Positions 33,633-42,139 of a DNA stretch of 64,000 nt are shown here, piece by piece. Position 1 is the stretch's first letter. The number at the start of each line of letters is the position of its first letter. A model generated the notes under the pieces. That model was given only the letters and a program-made list of their open reading frames with translations. It did no database searches and was not told where the DNA came from. Source of the DNA: an uncultured Marivita sp. Its GTDB lineage: Bacteria > Pseudomonadota > Alphaproteobacteria > Rhodobacterales > Rhodobacteraceae. Both the position numbers and the translations under genes were made by a program. Where the stretch lies: contig NZ_CANKYW010000002.1 in the NCBI RefSeq assembly GCF_947488135.1, positions 620,001 through 684,000 of the forward strand, in the 5' to 3' direction.

Positions 33633-36600
33633 TCGCGTTCAAAGAAAATTCCGAGCGACGAATTGCCAGTGTTGTCCACGCTTCCGCGGGCGGTGATGTC
33701 GGAGGTCACATCAAGGTTGAGATTGATCTCGGTCCGCCCGCCGCTTTCGACCACCACGTCGGAATAGACGTTGTTGGAAATGTACTTGCCCGCCCGTACG
33801 GCCGTCCCGCCATCATCGGTCTGACTTACATCAAGATCGTCGAGCCCGAACCCATCGCGTAGGCGGGACAAAATGCCAACGCCGCCGCGCCCGGCCAAGG
33901 TGGCGACCGCGTTGGCAAGCTCAAGCGCCTGCAAGGCCGACAGGTTCGACAGGTTGCGCCCGAAAAGAAGCTGCGCAAGCACCTCGTCCTCGGGCAGTTC
34001 CGGGGTCGAGGTGAAGGAGATGTCAGGCGACGACGCCGGCCCTTCGAGAATGATGCTCACGGTAATCCCGTTGGCATCGGTCGATGCAACGAAACGCAAA
34101 ATCGGATTGAAACTGCCGCTTAGCTGAATGCGTCCTTCGTCCAGGACGAAGCGTTGGTTCAGGATATCCAACCGCCCGCGCACAAGCTCGAACCCACCTT
34201 GCGGAATGATGTCCGACGTAGGCCCGGTCAAGCGCAAGGACCCGGCCAGTTCGGCATCCAGCCCGCGACCGCGCACGAACACCTGGCCCGGCGCCGTCAG
34301 TGACAGGTCAAGCCGGGTGCTCGACGGTCCGCGCTCTGCCGCGACCTCTTCTTCGGCGGAGCCATTGATCCCCGCCCGGTCAAGCGTGCGCATCACGGGT
34401 CGCGTCGCGCCCAGATGATCGATCGGTGGGATCTCTCCCAAGGCCGATACACCAGAAGAGGGCACCTGAATTTCGGTTTCGTTCAGCCTCAGATCCCCGC
34501 TGATCAGCAGATCGCGCCCGATCGGACCGTTCAGGGAAACGGTGCCGTCGATGCTTGTGTCATAGAGATCGACATCACGGATACCGAATTGCCGCAGCGT
34601 TGCGGTGATATTGGCGTCAAAGCCGCTCAAACCGAGCCGCCCGTTCACGTCCACGCTTCCGCCGTTATTGCCCTGCGCCGACAGCCCAAGCTGTGCCGCG
34701 CCATTTGCCATTTGGATCTGACCGGTGATGGGCGCGAGGATGATCCCGAGCGTTGGCGCGCTGAATTCCGCCCCTTGCGGGGTGACCGTGCCCGACAGGC
34801 TCTCCAGGCCAAGTGGCCCGGAAAGGGTGAGATCAAGATTGGCCTGACCGTTCAGGCGTCGCGGCGTGATGAAGACATTGGCAAGACCCAAGGGGGCAGA
34901 CCCGTCAATCGACAGGTTCGCAGTACCACCATTCGCAACGGTTCCATCAACGGCGAGAGTCGTCCCGCCTGGCCCGTCCAGATCGATATCGACGCCGTAG
35001 CCATCGCTGCGTTGCTGAACCGCCCCATCGACCACCAGCGCGCCCTGAAAATCCGGCGCGATCAACCCGACATTGGCAAGACGGGCCGAGATATCCAGAT
35101 TGCTCAACGGCCCGTTTACCTGTGCCGAAATCTCGGAATTCTGAACATCCGCAGACAGGGTGCCTAGCGTGCCATTCTCGCCACTGGCACCGAATTCGAA
35201 GCGCGTCACTCCGGCGAGCAACCGGTCGACCGTGGCATTGTTGATGCCAAGACCCGAGCCCTGCCCGGAGGCGCTCACATCGAACGTCCCGCTATCCTGA
35301 TAAGTGCCGCTCACATCGATGTTTGCACTGCCGCGCAACGGTTGTCCGGCCAGAGCGGACAAGGGCGCAAGGCTGTCCGCCACAAGCGAGACTGCAAATT
35401 CCGCATCTGGCGCGCTCAGAGCCTGCGAAACGGTCGCCGATCCTGTGGCGTTCAATGCGCCTGTATCCAGTCGGAACGCCTCGAGCGTCAGCCGTTCGCT
35501 TTCCTGCAACCAGTCAAATCGCCCAGTTATTGCCGGTGACGCGCCAATGGCTTGTGCCACCCGCGCGTCGGCAAGTCGCAAATTTGCCCCGTTCACGCGC
35601 AAATCGCCACCGACGGATACCAGCCCACCTCTCTCGCTCTGCGCAATCGCGCCGTCACCGGTGAGGGCGATCGTGGACGCAGACACTTGGGGAGATTGCA
35701 GATCGGTGACTTCGATCTCTGCATCCCACGACCCATCCAGGCCGCCGGTGGCGGTGATATCTACCACCCCGGCGTCAAGCTGCATCCCTCCCGCGAAAGG
35801 CAGGCGCACCGGCTGGGTCTGGTTCGACAGATCAGCCGTAATCTCCAAATTGCGCAACGTTGTCCCGGACAGGGAAACAGCGCCGTTGAACTGCGCGGCA
35901 CCATCGGCTTCACCGGGATAGACCCTTTCAAGATTGCTCACCCGACCATTGAACCGAAGCGCGGTGTCCTCGCTTGTGATCTTGCCTGCCGCCTGCACAT
36001 TCGCAGCCGGCGTCACCACACGCGCCTCGCGCAAGGTTGTGCCGGTCTCGTCGCGCCGCACGTCAAGCCGCGCAGACCCGACACCTTCCAAAAGGCGGTC
36101 CGCCACATCCTGACCCACCGACACATCCAGCGTTGTTCCGTCGATCACCAGATCCGCAATACCGGAGATCGGAGCGACCGTCCCATCGACCTGAACCTCG
36201 ATCCGACCGGCAAGCTCGCGTCCGGCCGCGCCCGAAAACCGCGCGATGTTTTCGGCCACGACGCGCAGGTCAAGCGACAGTGGCATGGTATCCTCGGCGG
36301 TCCAGGTAACCGTCCCGTTCAACCCGTAATCTTCGCCATTGGCCTCGAGACCGGTCACGCGGATCGGCTGTCCGCTCTGGTAGTCGACCCGCGCCGCACC
36401 CGACAAATCCTGCCCAACCGCATCTGCCAAGCCCTGATCCGCAAGCGCCAAATCCTCGGCGGCCCAGGTGATGTCCAAACCAAGCTGCCCATCCTCGGCA
36501 AAGCTCGCCTGATCGATTTCGCCCCGTCCGGTCAGGGTCAGCACGTCCAGGCGCGCCGCAGGGTTTTCGAACTCCGAGACACGCGCGTCAAAAGTCAGAT

Positions 36601-37705
36601 CGCCATTGAGCGCGGCATCGAACGTCACCTCGGCCACGCGTGTGTCACCGCCGCCGAAGGGAAGAACAACCGGTCCCCCATCCGGATTGGCGATCCGCCC
36701 TTCCGCGTCCAAGGTCTCGAGCCAGCCTGTTTCGGATACGACGGCGCTGCCGGTCAGCGACAGGGTATTGGCCGTCAAATCGAACTGCGGAAGCTCCGTG
36801 CGGCCGGACGCATCGCGGATGACCCGTGCCTGAAGCCCGATATCGGTGCCGAAGAAATCCCGTGTTTCCTCGGTCAGAAGCGGCGTCGGATCGCCGGAGA
36901 TATCGACGCGCACGTCCCAGCCGCCGGTTTCAGCGGGTGCCAGGATTTCAACCGTTCCGGTGATGCGCGGCTCGTCGTCTGTTGCCAGAGCGATATCGGC
37001 GGCGAAATCGTCGACCGCGCCCTCGCCCTGCACCGTCAACGCCAGAGACGGCGCGCCGGGAATGCCCAGCAAGGTACCGGCCAGACCGCCTGCATCTTCC
37101 TCGGCACTCAGATCGACGGACAGTTGCCGCGAAGACGGATCATAGCTCGCTGCAAGTGCGATCTGCGCCTCATCCCCGTCGGTGCGGTCGAGGTTCAGAT
37201 CAACCGTCGCGCCGCCATCGGCCAGATTTGCCGATCCGTTGACGGCAAATGTCGCGGCCTCACCCAAGAGCGGCGCGCCAAGCTCGACCGACCTGAGGGC
37301 GAATTCCGCAATCCGAATTTCCACCGGTAGGTCAGGAATGCTGAACGGTTCCGCCTCCGCGCTGGGTACCTCGGGTCCTGCGTCCGGGGCGCGTTCAACG
37401 ACGACTCGTTCGGCTGTGAACGATGTGACATCCACGATCCCCCGCAACAGCGCCGCGCGGTTCCAATCGAGCACGACGTTTTCTGCGCGGAACCATTCGC
37501 CGGTATCATCCGAAATCGACAGCACTTCAATCGACGCCTCGCTCGATAGCGCACCTTCGAACCCGCGGATACGTACATCGCGTCCAGCCCCGGAAAGGGC
37601 GTCCTGCAACAACCCAGCCAGATAGCCCGGATCGTCGTCGCCATCTTGGGCAAAGCTGACCACCGGCCACCACAGCACTAAGAGAAGAGTCGCAAGAAAG
37701 CGCAT
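33626..37705 (-). CDS. tamB: TamB, translocation and assembly module subunit (DUF490/AsmA-like)
   Basis: The 1359-residue protein has an N-terminal hydrophobic segment (MRFLATLLLVLWWPVVSFAQ) and a very long, repetitive beta-rich body. The C-terminal DUF490 domain contains RLDLSLTAPGQVFVRGRGLDAE, LARLDI-type strands, EDEVLAQLLFGRNLSNLSALQ and SDVVVESGG. In the family TamB spans the periplasm as a hydrophobic groove and, with TamA, takes part in outer-membrane protein insertion and phospholipid transport. The signal-like N-terminus could be an anchor or be cleaved. It starts 1 base after the tamA stop. Typical length, no disruption seen. Confidence 0.93.
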   Translation of the reverse strand: MRFLATLLLVLWWPVVSFAQDGDDDPGYLAGLLQDALSGAGRDVRIRGFEGALSSEASIEVLSISDDTGEWFRAENVVLDWNRAALLRGIVDVTSFTAERVVVERAPDAGPEVPSAEAEPFSIPDLPVEIRIAEFALRSVELGAPLLGEAATFAVNGSANLADGGATVDLNLDRTDGDEAQIALAASYDPSSRQLSVDLSAEEDAGGLAGTLLGIPGAPSLALTVQGEGAVDDFAADIALATDDEPRITGTVEILAPAETGGWDVRVDISGDPTPLLTEETRDFFGTDIGLQARVIRDASGRTELPQFDLTANTLSLTGSAVVSETGWLETLDAEGRIANPDGGPVVLPFGGGDTRVAEVTFDAALNGDLTFDARVSEFENPAARLDVLTLTGRGEIDQASFAEDGQLGLDITWAAEDLALADQGLADAVGQDLSGAARVDYQSGQPIRVTGLEANGEDYGLNGTVTWTAEDTMPLSLDLRVVAENIARFSGAAGRELAGRIEVQVDGTVAPISGIADLVIDGTTLDVSVGQDVADRLLEGVGSARLDVRRDETGTTLREARVVTPAANVQAAGKITSEDTALRFNGRVSNLERVYPGEADGAAQFNGAVSLSGTTLRNLEITADLSNQTQPVRLPFAGGMQLDAGVVDITATGGLDGSWDAEIEVTDLQSPQVSASTIALTGDGAIAQSERGGLVSVGGDLRVNGANLRLADARVAQAIGASPAITGRFDWLQESERLTLEAFRLDTGALNATGSATVSQALSAPDAEFAVSLVADSLAPLSALAGQPLRGSANIDVSGTYQDSGTFDVSASGQGSGLGINNATVDRLLAGVTRFEFGASGENGTLGTLSADVQNSEISAQVNGPLSNLDISARLANVGLIAPDFQGALVVDGAVQQRSDGYGVDIDLDGPGGTTLAVDGTVANGGTANLSIDGSAPLGLANVFITPRRLNGQANLDLTLSGPLGLESLSGTVTPQGAEFSAPTLGIILAPITGQIQMANGAAQLGLSAQGNNGGSVDVNGRLGLSGFDANITATLRQFGIRDVDLYDTSIDGTVSLNGPIGRDLLISGDLRLNETEIQVPSSGVSALGEIPPIDHLGATRPVMRTLDRAGINGSAEEEVAAERGPSSTRLDLSLTAPGQVFVRGRGLDAELAGSLRLTGPTSDIIPQGGFELVRGRLDILNQRFVLDEGRIQLSGSFNPILRFVASTDANGITVSIILEGPASSPDISFTSTPELPEDEVLAQLLFGRNLSNLSALQALELANAVATLAGRGGVGILSRLRDGFGLDDLDVSQTDDGGTAVRAGKYISNNVYSDVVVESGGRTEINLNLDVTSDITARGSVDNTGNSSLGIFFERDY

Positions 37706-37706
37706 A

Positions 37707-39497
37707 TCAGAAGGCCTGCCCAATACCGATGTAAAGCTCGTATGCCTGTCCGGCCTCGTCGCCGGTCACAGGTGTGGCGAGGTCGACCCGGATTGGGCCG
37801 ATCCCCGTGTTGTAGCGAAGTCCGACGCCGGCACCCGCGTGCCAATCGCTTTCACCGGCAAAGCCGCTTTCGTCGGTGATCATCCCGGCGTCGTAAAATC
37901 CGACCAGACCGATATTCTCGCGCACGCTGGCCCGCAATTCGGCCGAGATGCCGGCAAAACTCTGCCCGCCTGTGAATTCACCGTTGTCCAGTGTCACGCC
38001 GAGAGACTCGTAGGCCTGACCTCGCACGGTGCCGCCGCCGCCAGAATAGAACAGATAGTCTGGTACCGTGTCCTCAAGGCTCGGTCCCCAGATCGTCCCG
38101 ATCTGCGCGCGTCCGGCGAGAACGAAACGATCCTCGGCCCCGAACCCGAAATATGCGCGTGCATCCGATGTGAATCGCAACCCGCTTTCGGTATCGTCGA
38201 GCCCGAGGAACGGCGTTCCCGTGGCCGACAGGTAATACCCGCCCGTTGGGTTCAACGTACTGTCCCGCGTATCGTAGGTCGCGCCAAGATTGGCGGTCAA
38301 CAGTTGAAAATCACGCTCCCCAAAGGCGTCATCGGTGTCGATGTACCGGTACCCAAGCCCGAACGTGGCTGTTAACTGGTCTGAAAACCGATGTGTGAGC
38401 CCCGAGGAAATACTCGCCTGGTTGCTGCTATAACCGGGCTCGTTCAGTTGTTCGATTTCGGCGGTGAGGTAGAATTCGGTGTCCGGGGTAAAGGTCGCTG
38501 GCCGTCCGTAGGTCAGGATCAGCGAGTAATCCATTTCGTCCTCGTCGGTCCCGATCCCACCGATCTCACCCTCGATCCGCAGGCGCTCGGCACCCTGAAA
38601 CAGATTGCGATGCAGCCAGAACGCGCTGAGCTTGCCACCCTCTTGCGTCGAAATCTCGGCGCCAAAGCCGAAACGGCGCGGCTTTTGTTCCGCCACCTGC
38701 AAGGCGAGGTCCAGAGTGCCGTCTGCATTCGGATCCTCGGCTTCGGAAATGGCGACAGAGCTGAAAACGCCGGTCTGGCGCAGACGCCGTTCGGCTTCGG
38801 AGATCTCTTCGGGATCGAACACTCCGCCTTGCGGCAGCCCGGCGATTTCGCGGATCCGTGTCCGGCGCACGCGATCATTGCCGGTCACCACGATATCGCC
38901 GAAACGCAGGCGGGGGCCGGGTGCAAGATCAAGCCGCACATCCAGTTCACGATTGGGGTGATCCGCTGTGATCTGCTGTTCGTCTAGCCGCGCCTTGGCA
39001 TGACCGACATTCCGCCAGCCCGACACGCCCGCATCCACGGCTTCGCGGATCGGTGTCGTTCCAGCACGCGCGCCAGTCTGAAATGTCTCGGGAAGTTCCG
39101 TGCCCTCGGCCAAGGGCGCGATCTCTGCGCGACCAAAGCGAAACCGTGGGCCGGGGTCGATGTCGATCACGATATTGGCAATGCTGCCGGGTGCCTCGAA
39201 CGGAGAAATGCCAGCCGCCTCGCGCCCGTCGATCCGGATCGACACGACCGGGCTGAACCGCCCGCCATCGTAAAGCGCAGCGACGATCCGACTGTAATCC
39301 GCCTGCGCCGCCGCGATCAGAGCTTGCGGCGTTGCCTTTTCGCTGTCCTGCAACGCGAACAGCGACATGGCATCTTTCAATTCGCTGCGAAGGTCGTCGC
39401 TTCCGCCCGAGACATTGAGGTCGAGGTTCTGAGCCGCGCCGATCCCGGGTGCTGCCAGCAGAGACGCGCACAGGATCGTGCGTTTCAACCTGTTCAT
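37707..39497 (-). CDS. tamA: TamA, outer-membrane BamA/Omp85-family protein
   Basis: The 596-residue protein has a signal peptide (about residues 1-22, ending GIGAAQN). Periplasmic POTRA domains occupy about 45-270, with repeats such as GPRFRFGRAEIAPL and GPRLRFGDIVVTGNDRVRRTRIREIAGL. A 16-stranded Omp85 barrel follows, with the motif VRGQAYESLGV and the tail GIGPIRVDLATPVTGDEAGQAYELYIGIGQAF-type C-terminal strand ending in Phe. It works with TamB in outer-membrane assembly. It is first in the tamA-tamB pair. The ATG at 39497 has only a weak ribosome site (GAGG about 11 bases upstream). Confidence 0.93.
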   Translation of the reverse strand: MNRLKRTILCASLLAAPGIGAAQNLDLNVSGGSDDLRSELKDAMSLFALQDSEKATPQALIAAAQADYSRIVAALYDGGRFSPVVSIRIDGREAAGISPFEAPGSIANIVIDIDPGPRFRFGRAEIAPLAEGTELPETFQTGARAGTTPIREAVDAGVSGWRNVGHAKARLDEQQITADHPNRELDVRLDLAPGPRLRFGDIVVTGNDRVRRTRIREIAGLPQGGVFDPEEISEAERRLRQTGVFSSVAISEAEDPNADGTLDLALQVAEQKPRRFGFGAEISTQEGGKLSAFWLHRNLFQGAERLRIEGEIGGIGTDEDEMDYSLILTYGRPATFTPDTEFYLTAEIEQLNEPGYSSNQASISSGLTHRFSDQLTATFGLGYRYIDTDDAFGERDFQLLTANLGATYDTRDSTLNPTGGYYLSATGTPFLGLDDTESGLRFTSDARAYFGFGAEDRFVLAGRAQIGTIWGPSLEDTVPDYLFYSGGGGTVRGQAYESLGVTLDNGEFTGGQSFAGISAELRASVRENIGLVGFYDAGMITDESGFAGESDWHAGAGVGLRYNTGIGPIRVDLATPVTGDEAGQAYELYIGIGQAF

Positions 39498-39605
39498 TTG
39501 CCCTAAACCTCGTTTTTGGTTTTTTTAACCGTAACAGCCCAACGACTCCGCGTGCAAACGAGTTCCGAGGCGATCTCATCACATTTCGGACGACACAGCA
39601 GCGAT

Positions 39606-39645
39606 GCAACAAAAGGCACGCATGGCTTGGGGTCACCATGCGTGC
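39606..39645 (-). terminator. Intrinsic terminator downstream of the small secreted-protein gene
   Basis: GCACGCATGG (39616-39625) and CCATGCGTGC (39636-39645) form a perfect 10-bp stem. On the minus strand it is followed by CTTTTGTTGC. It lies about 50 bases beyond the stop of the gene at 39694-40203. The remainder of the 39498-39693 gap holds one further hairpin (39652-39678) and probably the tamA promoter. Confidence 0.7.
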
Positions 39646-39651
39646 GAGGTG

Positions 39652-39678
39652 CGGCGGACCAAGGACCAAGGTCCGCCG
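39652..39678 (-). other. Second hairpin in the same 3' region
   Basis: CGGCGGACC (39652-39660) pairs perfectly with GGTCCGCCG (39670-39678) over a 9-base loop that is itself A/G/C-rich and similar to the stem edge. It has no T-run. It stands directly between the upstream gene's stop and the terminator, so it is transcribed as a 3' UTR structure. Confidence 0.5.
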
Positions 39679-39693
39679 TGGTTCCAGCGCGGT

Positions 39694-40203
39694 TTAGTTG
39701 CGCGCCAGTGTGTATCCACGGTTCCGCAAGCAGGGCAGGGCGTAAGCGCGTGCGGTCCCGCCACGTGTTTCGACATTCATGCGGCATGCATTGGGCAGGG
39801 ACCGGGAACTGAAGTTGTTGCGCTGCAAACACCGGTCCAGAACAACGCGGTTCACGCGCCCGCCTTCGATCCGACGCACGCACTGGGCAGGCAGTGCCGT
39901 CGCACGATCGTGACGGCCGTAATTCCGCGGAACCACTTTGGGGACCGGCTTGTAGGACTTTTGATTGTAGTACTGCTGGTTGTAATACTGCTGTTTCGGT
40001 CGATGTTGCGTGATGACCTTTTTGCGGTCGTCGCGATCATCGTCCCGCGCGTTCTGGATCGCTTTGCCGATGATGAACACTGTCGCGGCACCGGCCAGCA
40101 ATCGGGCGATGTCCTCTTCCGATGCGGCGCGCGCGGGGGCGGCTGAGAATGCGGCGATCGTTGTGGATATGGCCAGAACGGCCGCGATGAATTTGCGTGA
40201 CAT
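39694..40203 (-). CDS. Small secreted protein of unknown function
   Basis: The 169-residue protein has a signal peptide (MSRKFIAAVLAISTTIAAFS, cleaved near APARAA). A short hydrophobic stretch follows (IARLLAGAATVFIIGKAIQ), then a low-complexity middle rich in Asp/Arg/Gln/Tyr (repeats of QQYYNQ). The C-terminal domain has four cysteines (AQCVRRIEG, LDRCLQRN, NACRMNVE, LPCLRNRGY), suggesting two disulfides. I do not recognise a family. The ATG at 40203 is preceded by AAAGGAAC. It is divergent from the gene at 40385 and ends before two hairpins, the second a good terminator. Confidence 0.8.
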   Translation of the reverse strand: MSRKFIAAVLAISTTIAAFSAAPARAASEEDIARLLAGAATVFIIGKAIQNARDDDRDDRKKVITQHRPKQQYYNQQYYNQKSYKPVPKVVPRNYGRHDRATALPAQCVRRIEGGRVNRVVLDRCLQRNNFSSRSLPNACRMNVETRGGTARAYALPCLRNRGYTLARN

Positions 40204-40384
40204 GGTTGGGGTTCCTTTCCCTGTCTGACGCCGGTGGGGCGATGTGATACGCAAGGACCATCTGGCCTTTGCTCGTATCTCCATCTCGGTTCGACTTCGG
40301 GAGTCAGACAATATCGCCCCCCGGTTATCCGATAGCGGCACCGCCGTTATTGAATTTCCCCCGACTTCGCCGCACGTTGAGCGC

Positions 40385-40669
40385 ATGAAACACATTCTTC
40401 CCATTCTGGTCGTTACGGCCCTGGCCATGCCCGCCACCGCGCAGGCCGCTTGCTACGCCGATTACAAGGCCAAGCAGGACGCGCCTCTGCGCCTGCATTA
40501 CGGCGTCGCCGAGATCTCGGATCCCTGCACGCCCGCCTCTGCGAGACAGCAGTTACAATCCCGGCTTGCACAGGCGGGCTGGACGCTGCTCAATGTGGTG
40601 TCGGTTTTTGATGAAACCGGGCTTGCGGAAAGGAAAGACAGTGCCGGACCTCACTTCCTCCGTTACTGA
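40385..40669 (+). CDS. Small secreted protein of unknown function
   Basis: The 94-residue protein has a clear signal peptide (MKHILPILVVTALAMPATAQA, cleaved before ACYADY). The mature part of about 73 residues has two cysteines (ACYADYK, DPCTPAS) and the stretch LAQAGWTLLNVVSVFDETGL. Similar short proteins occur, from memory, in other Rhodobacteraceae without a known function. The ribosome site is poor. Its 3' end overlaps the start of the membrane winged-helix gene by 29 bases, so the two are probably translated together. The 181-bp gap to the divergent gene at 40203 should hold both promoters; none was clearly read. Confidence 0.75.
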   Translation: MKHILPILVVTALAMPATAQAACYADYKAKQDAPLRLHYGVAEISDPCTPASARQQLQSRLAQAGWTLLNVVSVFDETGLAERKDSAGPHFLRY

Positions 40670-41345
40670 CGCGCGCCGCTCCGGCAGCCGCATCGTGGTC
40701 ATCGGTATCAGCGTGATCGTGGCGCTTCTGGTGCTGGCGGGTGTGTTTCTTGTCCTCACCCTGCCCGACGCAAATGCGTTCAACGCGCGGGTAGAGCGGA
40801 TTTTCGTCGAAAACGACGATCTCACCTCGCAGGCCGAGGTCAAGCTGCTCGAAATCCTCGCGCAGTCGGGCACCGCCTTTTCCGATACGCTGGCGGGGTA
40901 TCGGACGACCATCTTCGTGCTTCTGGTCTTTGCCACCGCCATGCTCGTAGCGGCGTTGGTATTTCTCGTGATGCTCGTGATCCTGAACCGGCGCATGGCG
41001 CAGATCGAACGCTCGGGCATTCAGGTCAATTCGCTGATCGTCAGCCGCGAGGAGAACACCGTCTACCTCAATACGATGGGGTTCAAACTGACTGATGCGA
41101 TGATCGAAACCATCTCGATTCTGGCCGAGGCCCGCCTTGACGACGAATTGCTGTCAGGCGCGCAGATCGAGGCGATCATCTCGGGCCGGTCCGAGGTCGA
41201 TTGCGACGAAGCGGCGGGCGCCACGCGGATCAAGCGGCTGCGCGACGGGCTGGGCAATCAGCTGGTCAGCGAACTGCTTATCAAGAACATCGCGCGTCGG
41301 GGATATATGCTCGCCATCGACAAGGACGTGATCGAGGTGCTCTGA
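40641..41345 (+). CDS. Membrane-anchored protein with C-terminal winged-helix-like domain
   Basis: The 234-residue protein starts at GTG 40641, preceded by AAAGGAAA, inside the end of the previous gene. Two transmembrane segments are visible at about residues 18-41 (IVVIGISVIVALLVLAGVFL) and 90-115 (IFVLLVFATAMLVAALVFLV), with a loop of about 48 residues between them. The C-terminal part, 116-234, is cytoplasmic by this topology. Its TRIKRLRDGLGNQLVSELLI followed by KNIARRGYMLAI resembles the recognition helix and wing of an OmpR/PhoB-type DNA-binding domain, a resemblance judged by eye. No receiver domain is present. A membrane-tethered regulator or signalling protein is inferred. Confidence 0.75.
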   Translation: MPDLTSSVTDARRSGSRIVVIGISVIVALLVLAGVFLVLTLPDANAFNARVERIFVENDDLTSQAEVKLLEILAQSGTAFSDTLAGYRTTIFVLLVFATAMLVAALVFLVMLVILNRRMAQIERSGIQVNSLIVSREENTVYLNTMGFKLTDAMIETISILAEARLDDELLSGAQIEAIISGRSEVDCDEAAGATRIKRLRDGLGNQLVSELLIKNIARRGYMLAIDKDVIEVL

Positions 41346-41362
41346 CCCGCTTTGGTCAGCGT

Positions 41363-42139
41363 CTACGCAGTATAGACAAGCTCGTCCGAAATCCGTCGGT
41401 GCAACGCCTGTCCAGCGCCCAGAACGCCATCCGTCTGCGGCATCCGATTGTTGAATCGCAGGTCCTCGCCGGATCGGTTAGACACCCTCGCTCCCGCTTC
41501 CGACAGGATCAGGGCACCCGCGGCGATGTCCCATTCCCAACTTGGCCGGAACGTCAACATCGCATCATAGCGCCCTTGTGCCACCAGACACAGCCGATAG
41601 GCGAGCGAGGGACGATGCGACCGGGCAAAACCGGGCACGGCATCGCGCCAATGAATCGGGTCCATGTTCGGCTTGGTGGCCAGAACCCGAGCATCATCAA
41701 TATCGGCAGTATCGGAAACATGGATCTGATCCCCATTGCAAAACGCGCCCTGCGTGATGCTTGCGGAATAAAGCAAATTCATTTCCGGAAGGTAAACGAC
41801 ACCCTGCGTGACGATGCCGTTTTCGACAACCGCCAGCGAATGCGCCCAGGTCGCCTCGCCTTTGACGAAACTGCGTGTGCCGTCGATGGGATCGACGATG
41901 AACACCCTCTCCGTGCCCAAGCGCGACGCATCGTCCTCGGTCTCTTCGCTCAGCCAGCCGTAATCGGGCCGCGACGCCGTCAGGCTTTCGCGCAGGGCGT
42001 TGTCCACGGCGTAATCCGCCTGCGTGACCGGCCCAGCGTCATCTGCCTTATGTTCGACATCCAGCCCCCGCGCCTTTTCGCGCAGCGCGATCTCTCCCGC
42101 CATACGGGCAGCGTCTATGAGGAGGTCAAGATCACTCAC
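41363..42139 (-). CDS. Inositol monophosphatase-family phosphatase (CysQ/SuhB/HisN-like)
   Basis: The 258-residue FIG-superfamily enzyme has motifs LSEETEDD (about residue 65), VDPIDGTRSFVKGE (about 83-96) and SWEWDIAAGALIL. The DPIDGTRSF form differs from the DPLDGTKEF of the CysQ at 10096 and leaves the substrate open: inositol phosphate, histidinol phosphate or PAP. The start is either GTG at 42139 (VSDLDLLIDAAR, chosen because it fits the family beginning) or TTG at 42145, which has better spacing from GAGGGG. It overlaps the end of pmbA and is probably translationally coupled to it. Stops near and convergent with the winged-helix gene. Confidence 0.85.
   Translation of the reverse strand: MSDLDLLIDAARMAGEIALREKARGLDVEHKADDAGPVTQADYAVDNALRESLTASRPDYGWLSEETEDDASRLGTERVFIVDPIDGTRSFVKGEATWAHSLAVVENGIVTQGVVYLPEMNLLYSASITQGAFCNGDQIHVSDTADIDDARVLATKPNMDPIHWRDAVPGFARSHRPSLAYRLCLVAQGRYDAMLTFRPSWEWDIAAGALILSEAGARVSNRSGEDLRFNNRMPQTDGVLGAGQALHRRISDELVYTA

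Noticed and set aside
35552-37330. Large plus-strand frame within tamB
   Set aside because: Composition is Arg/Pro/Gly-rich and repetitive as expected from the complement of tamB; no start signals.
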